Below are positions 49,862 to 62,900 of a DNA stretch of 64,000 nucleotides, piece after piece. How positions within the stretch are numbered: position 1 is the stretch's first letter; each line of letters opens with the position of its first letter. Location of the stretch: contig NC_092795.1 in assembly GCF_918797505.1 (NCBI RefSeq), forward strand, positions 32,723,131 to 32,787,130, read 5' to 3'. Under the pieces are notes generated by a model. The model searched no databases. It was given only the letters and a program-made list of their open reading frames with translations, and was not told the origin of the DNA. The DNA comes from Bemisia tabaci. Its lineage: Eukaryota > Arthropoda > Insecta > Hemiptera > Aleyrodidae. Both the position numbers and the translations under genes were made by a program.

Positions 49862-50070
49862 TATAGTCCGCGCCACAAAAAGTGGCGGGTGAGGGGCAGA
49901 GCCAGTTGGCTGGTCCAGTCTATTGTTGAAGGGTTGAAGCGCAGGTATTGGCCCATAGTTGAGACGGGGTAACGACTGGGCCAACACCTGCGCTTCAACC
50001 CTTCAATGATAGACTGAACCGGCCGACTGGCTCCGCCCCTCACCCGCCAATTTTTGTGGCGCGGACTATA
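49862..50070. mobile_element. 209-bp near-perfect hairpin (foldback MITE) downstream of the ENOX stop
   Basis: The left arm 49862-49955 starts TATAGTCCGCGCCACAAAAA. It pairs with the right arm 49977-50070, which ends TTTTTGTGGCGCGGACTATA. The 94-bp arms show only a handful of mismatches around a 21-nt loop (49956-49976). It is much richer in GC than its surroundings, which suggests insertion. TATA at the ends may include a TA target duplication. It lies about 680 bp beyond the ENOX stop, so it may be transcribed in that 3' UTR. Confidence 0.8.
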
Positions 50071-50751
50071 ATGTCAGGTGGCTGTATAATTGCAGCAAAG
50101 ATTAGCTTTGTGGAGCTAAAAATGAAGCGCTAATTCCACTCAAGCCAATCGTTACTGGTAGTTTTCCAAAAAGTATTACCACTCCAGATCTTCATTCTAT
50201 TTTGTAGAGGAAGAAAAATAAGTCTTCTCTTCAATATACAATGCAAATGCCACAGAGCTTTAATGATCAGGCGATTTCTAGAGGTTCAAACTACAACACA
50301 TGCTCATTTTGAACTTGTTCAAAATTGCGCTCTTAGTATGATTTCTAGTTTATCCACGTTTCAGCGAACACATGTGATGCAGTTTACCAACTATCTGTGT
50401 GTTTTTTTTTTAATTTTCAGCTTTCAAAATGTTTCAAAAGAATCTCAGCTTTTACCTCAAGTCTCAGAAACGCTAAATAATTGACGTAATAGTAAACGTT
50501 AAAACTCTGGGAAAAAAGTAAGAAAAGCTGTGATGAATGTTTGTCAGATAATCAAGGCTCTGCAGTGCCTAACTTAAAACCCCAAAACATTGCCTCAAAA
50601 CAATGGAGGAAGAGAAGCTTGTGAGGAATTAAGCACAGTCTTTTGAACCCTCTTTTCACTAAGCGTTTTTCTCGCAAAAACATGCATGTGCTTAGGAAGA
50701 GGGTGGTAGGCAAACGTAGAACTAATTCTTAGTATTCTATGTATTATGTTA

Positions 50752-50978
50752 TCAACTTGCTGGGAGATCAAGTGAGGGTCTGAAACCGATGAATTGCCAT
50801 CTCCGTTCCATGTTAGCACCAATTCCGACGAGCTCTTGCAGGAAAATGGATGGGAAACGGTTCATCAGAGTTTCGATCTCGTTTGGTTTCAGAGTTGGCT
50901 CTAGCTTTTGCACGAAAGACCAAATGTAATCAACCCCTGCACCAAACGGATGAATGTGAAGGAACATGGATATAAGAC
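50752..50978 (-). CDS. ENOX1: ENOX last exon: conserved C-terminal domain
   Basis: After acceptor CTTACAG the exon reads LISMFLHIHPFGAGVDYIWS, FVQKLEP, EIETLMNRFPSIFLQELVGI and GANMERRWQFIGF, then a short tail and TGA. The LHxHPFGA and GxGAxxExRW blocks are the most conserved parts of the ENOX C-terminus. A Gly-rich motif at this position has been proposed as nucleotide-binding in human ENOX2. The preceding exon ends in one base (G), giving the junction LIG|LIS as in vertebrates. Confidence 0.92.
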
Positions 50979-53900
50979 CTGTAAGAAAAAAACACCGTAA
51001 AAATTAGTACAGGGTCAGCTAGAAAAAACTGAACTCTCCTGCAGAAAAGAGTGGTCATAAATACCGATTAAAAATTGTGTCAAGGATCGTAACCAAGTAC
51101 AGTAAAAAGGCTTTGGTGCATTTAAAAAGAATTTTTAGAATATGTATTGATTTGTTGGAATTTGAATATTCAGAAGGAAACACTCTCAATATTTGAATAA
51201 AATTTGCGGATGATTTACTTCATTTTTTGTGCTGAAAAAGGCTGTTCAATTACATTATAATCCAAAAAATTTGGGACCCAAACATGACTGATAAAAACTT
51301 TGAATACTTTTTCTCATAGGGAGGTAAGGGTAAGGTGTTCGAGGGATCCATCAACGCACCTATCAATTTGGCATCTCGTTCTAAAATTTTATTCGTGGAT
51401 GGGCAAGTTATGTTGGCAGAAGAATCTGCTTCTCGATCTTCAGATTTCTCTGGAGCGTTTTGTTCGGTTTCGGCGCCATCTTGGGAGCTTAGACGCACCT
51501 CCAACTCTTTCACTTTGGTTTCTCTCTGCATTAGTTCCAGCTTGGATTCTAATAATTGCTGTGCGGACAAGAAACAAAACGAAAATGACAAGATAAAATG
51601 AGGAAACTTAAAACAAATAGATCATACAAGCTTGCAAACATTCAGAAGAAGATTAGTATTTTTAAGCCAAAATATTTGTAAAATAATCCTCTAAACAGTG
51701 GTGCAAATATCCTAACTTCGAGTATTTGGCATAAAAGTCTCTTTATCCATGCACAGTCACATGTGATTTAACATTTTGTGTTTTCATCATCAGGGGTTAT
51801 GGTCTCAGCAAATGTTGTAAACAATCTACTTGAATGCAGGAAACTGGAAGGAAACAATGCCCCCCTTGTTTACCCCTTGTCTGAGTTTTAACAATGAATT
51901 AGAACAAAATTCACAGAAACTTTGCACTCTGCCCAGCTGCAAAAACATCTTCCGTTTTCTAGACCCCTCAAATTATTTATAAAGCATACGTAATTGAGGT
52001 GCTAGGTGCTAGAAAGGTACTTCTTGGTTGCAGTATTTCTGCATCTCTGCTTATATTTAATTCATGATAAGAAAAGCGAAAGCATACATTTCACTGAAAT
52101 TGTTCCTGAGTATTTTTCATAATACAAAAATTTTCTGCAGAAAAAGTTCCTGAAAAATCATCCGTTAGAGTTTTCTCCAAGACATAAATTAGCAATCAAG
52201 ATTCTGAAATCCTGCAACTGAGAATTGCCCTTCTCGCACCCAGTACCTCAATTATAATCTTTTTCAGAGTCTGCCGTCCTCAGAAAAAACTCTGTATCTC
52301 CATTCTGGGTGTTTTCAGCTTTTCACTGACAAAGTGTCTTGCTGCAAAAAAACTAACAACCCTTTATCCTTTGTATTTCTAGAATAACTGTGGCATACCA
52401 TTGAGAATTCAAAATTACAAAATGAAACATCATAGTGATCAGGATTTCTCACAATAGAGCAGCATGTGTGGAAGAAAATTGCAAAGTCTTGATAGGAGTT
52501 GCGGCATTTTTCTTGCCACAGAAGTGTGCTTTCATTTTGGGTATTCTTTGAAGTAAACAGTGAGTTTAAAAACAAGAGAATCGGATAGGTAAAGAGAAAA
52601 ACTGTGAAAATACCTGTTGCATCGCTTTCAAAGTTTGTTGGGCAATCCTTAGCTCTTTCTCTTTGTTTTGAAATTCTTGTTGGTGATCAACGCGAATTAA
52701 GTCAATTTCATTTTTGTAAGCTTCTAGCTGGCAACGTAAACTGTCATTTTCCTCCTATGAATAATTCAAATTATTATACATCAATGGACAGAAGTTGGTC
52801 TTGATGGGGTTAATCTTGCTTTCTTTAGTTACACTTACACTCATTGAATTTTTGTAGAACAAATTGTCGACTAGTACTTACGTTTTGAATTGCTCTCATA
52901 GGAATTGTTTTTTTTTTTTCCTATCATGCAACGGCTATTATAACCTGGAAATGCATTGCCAATTGATAATGGGACACATTCATTTCCTAGAGGTACGAAG
53001 TAAAGCAGGCTTCTAGAAATTAGAATTTTTAACCTATCATGGCAAAAAAAAAACCCTAGTATGAATATGCCAAAATAGAGACCCATTTGAAACGATATTT
53101 TTGGCAGGCTCTGATGACAGAGCTACGCGTTTGCTGATTGCCTGAAGTCAGCTTCAGGCATCGCCTTGCTATGTCAACTCGACTGTCAGCTTTAAATTGG
53201 TTGGGTTTTGATTAGCCTCTTCTCCCCTCAGAAATGAAGTTTTGAAATTTTTGGTTTTATCAATAAATTTTACCCAGGATAGACTATAATACAACCCTGC
53301 AAAAATTCCTTGCCACTACCCTATTACACAGTGGGTGAGTTTCAACAGTTAACGTGGTAATTTTTTTTTTAACACAAATGACACACACACACTTTTAGTG
53401 GCATTTATTTCTCAATTTCTCCTATTTGTTGCTTTTGATTGGAAAATACCTTCACGGCGTAAATGCAGGTCTAGGAGAATGATATTCTTTGACCATTTAG
53501 CATCATTTATTCATTCATATCTTTTTACTTTCTCTATTACGTAATACGTATTAATTTGTAAATAAATAAGATAATATTATTGACTGCACTTAATTGCAAA
53601 AATATCTACAGCATTGAGCTCCATATGTTGCAATTTTGGTTTAAAAAAAAAAAAAAAAAAAAAAAACACAAAAAAAACACAAAAAAAACAAATGATATGA
53701 ATTAAAATCGCTCTTTTCTCATATTATAAGATTCCTAGTTTGTAATTGACGATTTTTTCAGTGATATCATCAATGAAAAATCATGATAAACTGAGAAAAA
53801 ATGGTAATTTTATTGCAACTAAGTGGCATGTATTCGCAACTTCATGTCAATGATTCACATCTTTCCTACTGAAAATTCTACTCTGTATAAGTCCCTTTTC

Positions 53901-56900
53901 GGAGATGGTCAGATGTTAGATGACCTGTAAGTTGGACTTACTTTTAGTTTGTAGGTGTCAGCAGTATCTTTCTTGTCCTTCTTGAGCGGGGAGGCAGCCT
54001 CATCTTCACTGTCTGATACCTCCATTTCATCATCGCCTGCCACAACGGAACTTTCTTGAAACTCCTTCATTTTCACATCCTAAACAAGCACACCTCATCG
54101 CTTAAGTATTGCTTTATATAGAAATATAAGTATTCTCATCAGTGGACAAAAGTGACTTACAAAAACCTACCATTTGGCCTCCGGTTTGGAATTGATAAAG
54201 ACGCAATGAAGTCTGACGAAAACAATGATCGCAGTTTGACTGTTTCAAATTCAAAATGACACAAACATAAATGAGCTTAAACACTTATAACGATACCTAC
54301 TTTACGGAATTGGCTAATTGAGCAGATAAAAAAATTGAATTTTGTGCAGGAATACGAAGGTATCCCAGAAAAAAGTTCAAACTGATACATTACATATTAC
54401 AGATCAGATATAATCTTTTTAATGTTGAGAGTGAGTGAACAAATTTTCACCTTATGAAACCTGTCTTACACTTGGAAGACTTTGGGTGAATCAAAACTGA
54501 AAAATTTTCCCGGAAACCTCACCTTGGTATTTTGGAGAGACCAGATATATCTCCATCCAAATGGACTGAGTTCTGAAAAGGTTGGTGAATAAATGAAAAT
54601 TAAGTTATTATTACCTGTGAATTTTACCTTCTTCCCTTCATAGTTCATTTTCTCGAGAGTTAGTTTTTGCTCTCTTACTTAGTGTGATTACTTTGGTTAT
54701 AGATTCCTTCAGTCACATACATATACATATACTTACAAAATACAAAAAATAGGATGATCTGAGCTTTTTTGCTGGCGACAATGAGAGGAAGCACATGCAC
54801 AATAGAGAGCAGACGATAAAAAAATACAAAAAAAGTTAATGTTTATGGAGCTTTAAAGGCGACTGGAAGAAAATGTACAGCTGATGAACTCATGAACTAA
54901 AAAATTTAGGTCTATCTTTGCTATTTATGACAATTATTGCAATTTGGAAGGGACAGAAATTCCGAGGATGTTTAAGTTTTATGGAAGAGAGAGAGGCCAT
55001 CAAACAAAAATAAATATACATTTTTTTATCAATAACCATGCTACTGATGAAACTTTGGAGGTATGTTTAGAATTTTTGCACCTTCATTCAATGACAAAGG
55101 ATTTTCAATTCTGTGAAAACACTTGCAAGGACCATAAATCAAACCAATATTTGAATTTTTGTCTTTTTATAAATGGTAAATAATAATAATAAACTATTTT
55201 AGAGCTGTACGTAAGTTTTTAGATAAGGTTCATGATAGATAACATGAAAGGTTCAAAATACTCTGACTTAAGACTTTTCAGTAATGAATTCATTTCTTTT
55301 TTTTTCTCTTGAAGGTCAAATTTTAATGAAGAAATAACTTGAGAGTAGAATAAAATGTTAGTAAGCCTACATTCAACCAAACTACCCTTTGTCTTTATTA
55401 TACGCCACCAATCAAATTCAACCATTGGAAAACAGATTATTAAAACTACAAATAAAGAGGGCAAAAAGAGATAAGGTACACCATCTGACAGCATAAGAGA
55501 AAGAGTATAAAAGACCTGGCATAAATAAAAAAAAATGGATAAAGAGAGATATAGCTTTCTAGATAGGTATGGGCTAAATGTCTTATACGATAAAACCTAC
55601 CGCAAGAAAAGAAGGGAAATCATCCTATGAACTTGTTTCATATTTGTCTGAGATTTGCGAATAAATTGAGCAGAAGAGCTGCAGTTCAGGAACATAAATT
55701 ATTTGAATAAGGAGTAAACAGAGCATACATTAAAAAGCAAAAAGTCATGGCTACTTCAATAAAATTAGAAAAACTCAGGGGTTTTTTCATCACTTTTACC
55801 TGAAACTTTTGAAGGGCATTGGAGCAAGGAAAACTTGACAATGCTGGAATTCGCTTCAGATAACTTGGCAGACGTTTACTTACCATTTGAAAGCAACTGA
55901 GCTGCCGGTGGTAAATAGCAATTAAGGATAGAGCAAGAGCTATGATGCTGCCATGCGCAGACAAGTGTAACCGTACAAGTAACTGTCTATTGCCCATCTC
56001 AGTCCAAAGTAAACAGCTGCCAACTTACCTGACTCGAGTTCAACTGAGAATCCAGGAAGGGAGAAAGCAACCGATTAACAAAATAAAATAAATGAGAGGC
56101 AAGAAAGAAAGGAGCAAGACTTGAGGGGAAGAAAAAGTGAAGATAAGAAAAAACCTACCGCTGCCTGCTTCTTCCACGTTTCAATGTTTTTCCTCTGAGC
56201 TTTTGTGAAATGATCCCAAACTTTCTTGTGCAACGCTGAAGAGAAAACTCGTTCGATCTGATTGACTTCAGCCAAAAACCAACAGAGATAGAGCAAGTTA
56301 ATCCAAACATAGCTCAGCTTAAAAGGTTGGTCAGAGTTAAAACAGACGCATACCTACTGCACCATTATGGAAACTTTGAGGCCTGCGAATCCTGTTAACT
56401 GGTGTGATCTTGGAGCTTCACACACGTGAAACCTTTTCTCCACAGACTTAGGACTTGACTATTGGGTTTCCACTTACTTCTAACACCAGGGTGTCTACTG
56501 ACAGCCTTCCAAAGAAATTAAGTACTTCTATGGAGCGTTACCTGTACTTTACCTTGCTGATGACAGAAACGAAGAGCCTGCTACGTAAATGATAAAATAC
56601 TTTTCAGGCCCCATTTTGCCACGATTTGCAACTGATTCATTTTGGAAAATTGTTGGTACATTTAATCAAACAAATTTTACAAGAAATTCTTGTGTCCAAA
56701 ATTTCACCAAATTTCTGAACTTCTGGAATATTAATGAACCTACCAAAAAACCAGGTACCTTTTCTGGAGCTAGTAGACACCCTGTGTGCACGTTATGATA
56801 CCTTTCCAGTCATTCATGCAATAAACTGTATTCATGTTAATTTTAGAGCCAGGCGAAATTTTGAGAGGTTTATGTAAAAGGTTCAGTTAAGGTTTAAAAT

Positions 56901-59900
56901 TCTGAATGGACCAATTTTTGAGACCAATTAGTAGTTTTTAAGCACAATAAAAAGTTTCTGTTAAAAATTCATGATTGTGAATCTCTGTCAGTTTCAGCTT
57001 TGATTCAAAATACAAGATTCGCATGGCTCCGGTCAAATTTACCTTTCAATTTAGAGGTGAATAGGTATTTACGTGTGCTTCAATTTGCAGAGAATGTTAC
57101 CATTGATAAGACCTCTTGCAAAGAATCTCTAGAAAAGAAACTATAGGTTGTTCAAACAGTTCTTTACCTGAGCAATCCACCAAGGTTTCATTTGTTTGGA
57201 AACTATTTGTACAATTACCAATCATAGACATCTGGTTTCAGGCAATACAATTGTTACATTTTTGTACCAGAGCAGCTTCAAGATTGTACGTAAGATGTGA
57301 TTTTTAATACTTACTGAGAGAAAATAGTCAAGGACAGGAGATAATTTTTAGTGAGATTCTCTGTTGTTAAACAACTCCAACTAGAGTGATATTTCTTAGA
57401 TATATCAAGTAACTTACATTTACTTCGCTGAAAACCAAATAACTAATCATAACAGAAAGGTTGCGTAATTTTACAGATATCAGTGAAAATACTGGAATTT
57501 TCAGCGCCTATGAAAAGAATCAAACAACTTACTCTTTGACTCCACTCTATTTGATATAATGTACAGGTTCAGATGGATGATTGAGAATGGATGATTCAGA
57601 GGGTGAGAGTAAAAACAAAGTGAAAGTTGCTGAAAGTGGAAGAAAAAGGACTGCTGCTATATTGGAAAAACATTTGAACGGGCAAAAGCGCTGATTTTCA
57701 CTTTGATCAAAGATACGAAAAACCCTTCCAGTAGGGATTGACGAGTAGAAAGAGCTTCTTACGCAGCAAACATAGTATAATGGGAACAAGAGAGAAATCA
57801 AGATGCTCAAAATGGATAACATCCATTTCATAACTGACTTTTTGAGATCACAAGTTCTCACTTGTAAAGCCACTGGGAATCCGAGATATTACAGCTGTTC
57901 AGCATCAAGCACATAAGCACAAGATTAGGACATGGGTGATAGAATAAAATCTGCTAGATTTTGAAGAATGGCGACGGAATGAGGTGCTTAAAGGATATCC
58001 TCACCCTCTCATCCGTTAGAGACTAATAACTAGAGAATTTGGAGGTTACAAAGGGTGAATGGTAGAACCTAGTTTCCTCGAAAAACCGATCCATAAAACC
58101 TGATTACCTTAAAGAGCCGAAAGGTTGAATTTTGCTTGGGGTCCTGCTCTCAGTTTTTAATACACCTCCAAAACACCTATGATGCAAAGAAATAATGATA
58201 AGAGGACTCTCATCAATAGCTTTTGGAGTTTCGAGAGTCGGAAAAGCCGAGCTGTTGCCCTGTATATTTATCCTACATGCTGTGTAACTTAAAATACTAA
58301 AATATACGGCAACGAAGCACAGAATCAGAACTCAGGCAGTTCCAATGCAGCTGCCTAACAGTTGTAACGGAGTTGACGAAACAGACCAGGACCATAAAAT
58401 CAATAAGGAGGGATTTATTTGCAAAATCCTACTTCTACTGAGCCCCATGCTGCGCTGTCGCAGCCAGATCCAGTAAAAAAATTGCAAAACACAGTTTGGA
58501 AAAAAGGGGCAACGATAAATTTCTGGTCCACTTGCTCCTCACAAAATGTAGAAAAATTGATGTTTGTCCTTCATTTGTAAGATTACTTACATGGCACTTC
58601 AGCAACCCATCCATTGTTTACCAGGACCAATACGTGGCTATACTGTGGTGCCTAGTTTTAATGGACAAGCAAAACAGATGAGTCAGAGGTGGTCTCTCTG
58701 GAGGTTAAAACGTTCGTGAGATGCTTACTTACATTGGGCTTGTAGCTTCGTGACGCGAGCCTTTGTCTTCTCCTTAACGTGCTTCAGCTCTTCTTCGCAA
58801 AGCTCTTTCTCTGATACAATGCGACGGATGTGAGAGTTAGTATTCTGCACCATGCAGAAGAAGAGATGTGCATTGCGTTTGATACATTCACCCCTTTCCA
58901 GCCATGCTACAGCAACTGACGTGGCTTTCATGAAAGAACTCTCATCTACACCATAAAACAGTCCAAAATTACCTCGTTAGGGCATTAAGAATAAGAAATA
59001 CTTAACTTTAACTGTAAAGAAGAAAAAGCCCTTCAGTAGAACTTTTTAAGTCTAGGAGCCTTCCTCAAATTGTGATATGTTGAGATTCAGAATTTATGGC
59101 CCCTCTTCCTCACCATGCAGTTATAGACCCACAAAAAATTTCTTCACAAATATCTATCTTTTTCCTCCCTTTTTCTGAAAAATTAGAATTTTTTGCCAAT
59201 GACTTCACCAAAATCATTGAAAAAGTTTGAGACGATGGCGTCTTACACTGATTTTTGCAATACATCACGCACTGTTACACCTTTTTCCTCCTTCTCATCA
59301 GCACTACAACTTCTTCTTTCCCCGTAAATGATGTAATTCATGAAAAGTCTCTACGCAAATCTGTCCTTCAACTTGAAGACAGTGCTTCCTTGAAATTCAA
59401 CATGCTATTTCTTCCTTAAGAAATACATACAAGTTCAAGGTAGACTTTTGATACTGGAATAAAAAGCTTTTGGCAACTTGTGAAAAATTTTAAAGGACTA
59501 GCAAAAAAGTAATAAAAGTCAAAGGAGCCTTGAAAAACAGGGGTTTCCTCTTTCCGTACCTTAACTTTTTGCTACCTATGAAGAGAAGTAAGTGCCTCAA
59601 GAATAGACAATGCTGCTCATCACAAGAGGAGAAACCAATCTTCTGAGCAATTAAGAGTATTTGAGGACTTGAAAATTAGATAAAATTTCAACATATTCAA
59701 GGACTTTTCAAGGGATCAAGAATCCTGTGGATGTGCTGTGCGCCAAAACATATCTCAGTTTTTACAACATTCATGGGCTCAATTTAAATAATTTGAAACA
59801 AGAAAATTTCTCAAAACTATTTCCTCTATTTTTTTATAACTGAGAGAGGGAGATATACTTTCTTTGAATGAGCTCAAGACAAATAATCAGAGAACGCAGC

Positions 59901-62900
59901 TGAAATTTGGATAAAAACTTACTTTTAAGTTTTTCTACAAGAGCGTTGGCCTCTCCTTCATTAAAGTGCGGAACTGGGGGTGGTGACGGAATGCGACTGC
60001 GCTCTTGTTCTATTTTTTCGCGGTGGCGTTGTTCTCTTTGCAACTGTCTTAAATGACATTCCCAATCGTATTGATCATCTCTTGCCTGTGCAAAGTCCAC
60101 GTGAAGTCGGCCATTGTACATGGTATCCATACTTTGTCCAATTTTTATTCGGTAGCCTAACAAAAAACAGATTCATCCTTAGCATGGAAATTATCATTAT
60201 TTCATCTACAGTTGTAATGCACAAAAGAGCATCCACATGTAATCAGACATATTATTGGATTTGTGCCATCTTTAGAAGTGTCTTCAAAAGAAAGAGGGTG
60301 TTTGCAATGATTCATAAGAATCATGCTTATCATATCGATGGCCAAAACAAAGTATCTCCATTTGCAATGTAGCGACTTTCTCTCATAATTTATTTTTTCT
60401 TTGGATAACTAGCCAACGTAATTACTTGAAAACTTCCTTGATTTTTTTTTCCTGTTAGCAAAATATACTGTACAAATTTTAAGCTGTAAAGTTGGCTTGT
60501 TTCACTTAAAAAAAAAAGAAAAAAACAATAGTGTATTTCCTTTAGAAAATACACTAACAGGAGCGGAAATTTTGAAACACTGCGATGGAGATACAGGGCT
60601 TCACACTTTGGCCATTTATATGTTCTTTCAACAATACTTTGTTTAGACCCATATTGGAAAAACTTGACCAACATACAATAAAAGAAATATAGGTCAATGA
60701 TACCTATTTTAACCTTTTAATAATAAGGGTATAAATTTGCGAGAACTCTACTGAAGAGCTGATCTAGTTCGATATCGGGACTAAATATTGCTGTCTGCGG
60801 TGCGCAACATTTATACCATACTATTGTTTTAATTCAATTCAAACTCAGTTTATTGCTATACACTAACCATGGTGAATTGGGCTAAATACAGGTCACAATA
60901 GTTCTTTCTCATTGACTAAAAGTAAAGAGAGCACACTAAAGACTCACCAGATAGGTATAAAGCATTGTCTACTGATGACATTTCCACAAACCGAACATGA
61001 CAAAACTTCTTCATGTTATTGAGTCTTATGCTTGATATATCACCACACCGGGCAAAAATTTCTCGTACCATATCCTCTGCAAAATAGAATAAAATGAAAC
61101 AAAAATACAAAAATCCTGTTATAAGGACAGCTCAAAAGGAAATCAATTTAAAGTGTTGTTAGAGATAAAATTCAATTTATTAGTGAATGAAACATAACCT
61201 TCAACCAGCAATTGGAAAAGGCTAATCGCTGAAAGACTTATGATAGATACATTGGAGGCAATGATTGGGGATAGATTTTTGGATATTTTGCTACCAAAAA
61301 AGCCCAAAAATAAGCAATTAAATTACAGCAAAAATGAATAGAAATTGGTGGTACAAAATCGTTATTTTGAGAAAAAATTACTTTAAACGGATCAGTGAAC
61401 AAGGTGCAAACTGAAGCATTACTATACATTTTCCATTCATCAAAATTTTACATAAAACAAGATTTTTGGAACAAACGTTATAGGAAATGACTCCTGACAA
61501 ATATATTGATGTTTTCTGATGCATAAATTCAAACTTTCTCCTCATAAAAAGATTCGTTTTTCTTTTCTTTGGGAAGGGGGGGGGGGGTCCCAGAGAGAAA
61601 AAAAATAATTAGAAAGAAAGAAAACAAGCAAAGGAAAAGGAAGACTGACCAGTAGTTTTCTCAGGTAAGCCACCAACAAAGATGGTTTTGCACCCAGGCG
61701 GGCGCTTTCTTGTGGATGGTGTTGACATGTTGGGATTCGGTGGGTAAAGTATACAGTCTTTACACTCTATTATCTCTTTGGCACCTCCTTGAGCCCCAGC
61801 AGAAAATATATTTGCATCCATCATTGCACCATCCTGCGGCATCATCCCAAACTGAAAATGCAGAAAAAGCATTTGCAACCATTGCATTGGTCAATCAATA
61901 TTCTGTTCCCACTACAAAAGTATGAGTGTTTTTAGTGGATCAACTGTTTATAAAACCAGATTTTGAGTGATTGAAAGCTGATCCGACATTTAACTTCATA
62001 TTTCTGATTCATCGAAGATAAGATCATGTCATCTGCTAATCACGTGAAAATTGACAAAACTTTTTTTTGGGGGAGGGGGGGGGGGGAGAAAATTTTCCTC
62101 CAAAGCAGTACTGAAAAAATTGTGAGGTACTCTGAAAATTTGATGATACTTTAGCAATGTATTGATGTATTCCGATTAGCAAATTAATCGATACCAATGG
62201 TTCTTGAAATATTATGTAATTTAATCTTAAAATGGGAAAAGATTTAATAATTTCTTTTTAGACCCGTTGCTCATGAGTCAAATAAAATACAAGTATACAT
62301 TTCGAACCACTAAAATTACACTTTGTGACTATGTTACATTACCATCAATATACCGTTTGGCGTCTTATGCCAGATAAATCCTCAGCAGAACATACCATGA
62401 GTGGATTCATGTTGGGCTCAACGATGCCAAGAGGATTAACGCCCATCACTGGTGGAAATGTTCCCATCTGCTGGAGCAGGTTTGACCACATCGGACCACC
62501 TCCAGGCCTCTCTCCCCCACCGCCAGTACTGAGATGTGATTCGGCACCGCCCAACTTTCCGTGATTAGAATCGACTGAGTTGTCTTGATTGTCCCTTTCG
62601 ATTTCTTCACAGCTGGAAACATTAGAAAAAATTTCAATGCTCCGCATGCAAATAATATTCGCTTAGGGATAATTCATAGAGGTAATTAAAAGCTTTAGCT
62701 ATAGGTAGTGCCATTAAGATACAGGTAATCTCTATAAATGACAAGCATGAATTGTTAAAATCGCAAGAAAACTCCTTGCCACCCCCCAGCCCCGAAATGC
62801 ATTGTCAATTGCTTGAAAAGTAATGTTGTAGGGTATTTTTGCACGTGGTTGATGTTTAGACTTTTTTTAAATTTTTCATGGGAAAAGCTTGTTTTAAAAA

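Larger units (their letters stand above)
43730..50751. other. Convergent 3' region between intersectin and ENOX
   Basis: About 7 kb with no recognisable conserved coding frame; open stretches up to about 90 codons look random. It should contain both 3' UTRs. Candidate plus-strand poly(A) signals are ATTAAA at 43907 and AATAAA at 46920, 46960 and 47014; a candidate minus-strand AATAAA is at 47008-47003. An inverted pair GAACCCAAAAAT / ATTTTGGGTTC lies at 44811-44822 and 44924-44934. A long hairpin lies at 49862-50070. Confidence 0.6.

Noticed and set aside
51250..51359. Extension of the ENOX coiled-coil exon to the stop near 51250
   Set aside because: The G|GTGCGT donor at 51359 gives the correct phase and rebuilds the conserved junction with the last exon; the extension has no homology.
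59980..60372. 130-codon plus-strand open frame
   Set aside because: Antisense shadow of the ENOX exon 59923-60156, running on into intron and a MITE.
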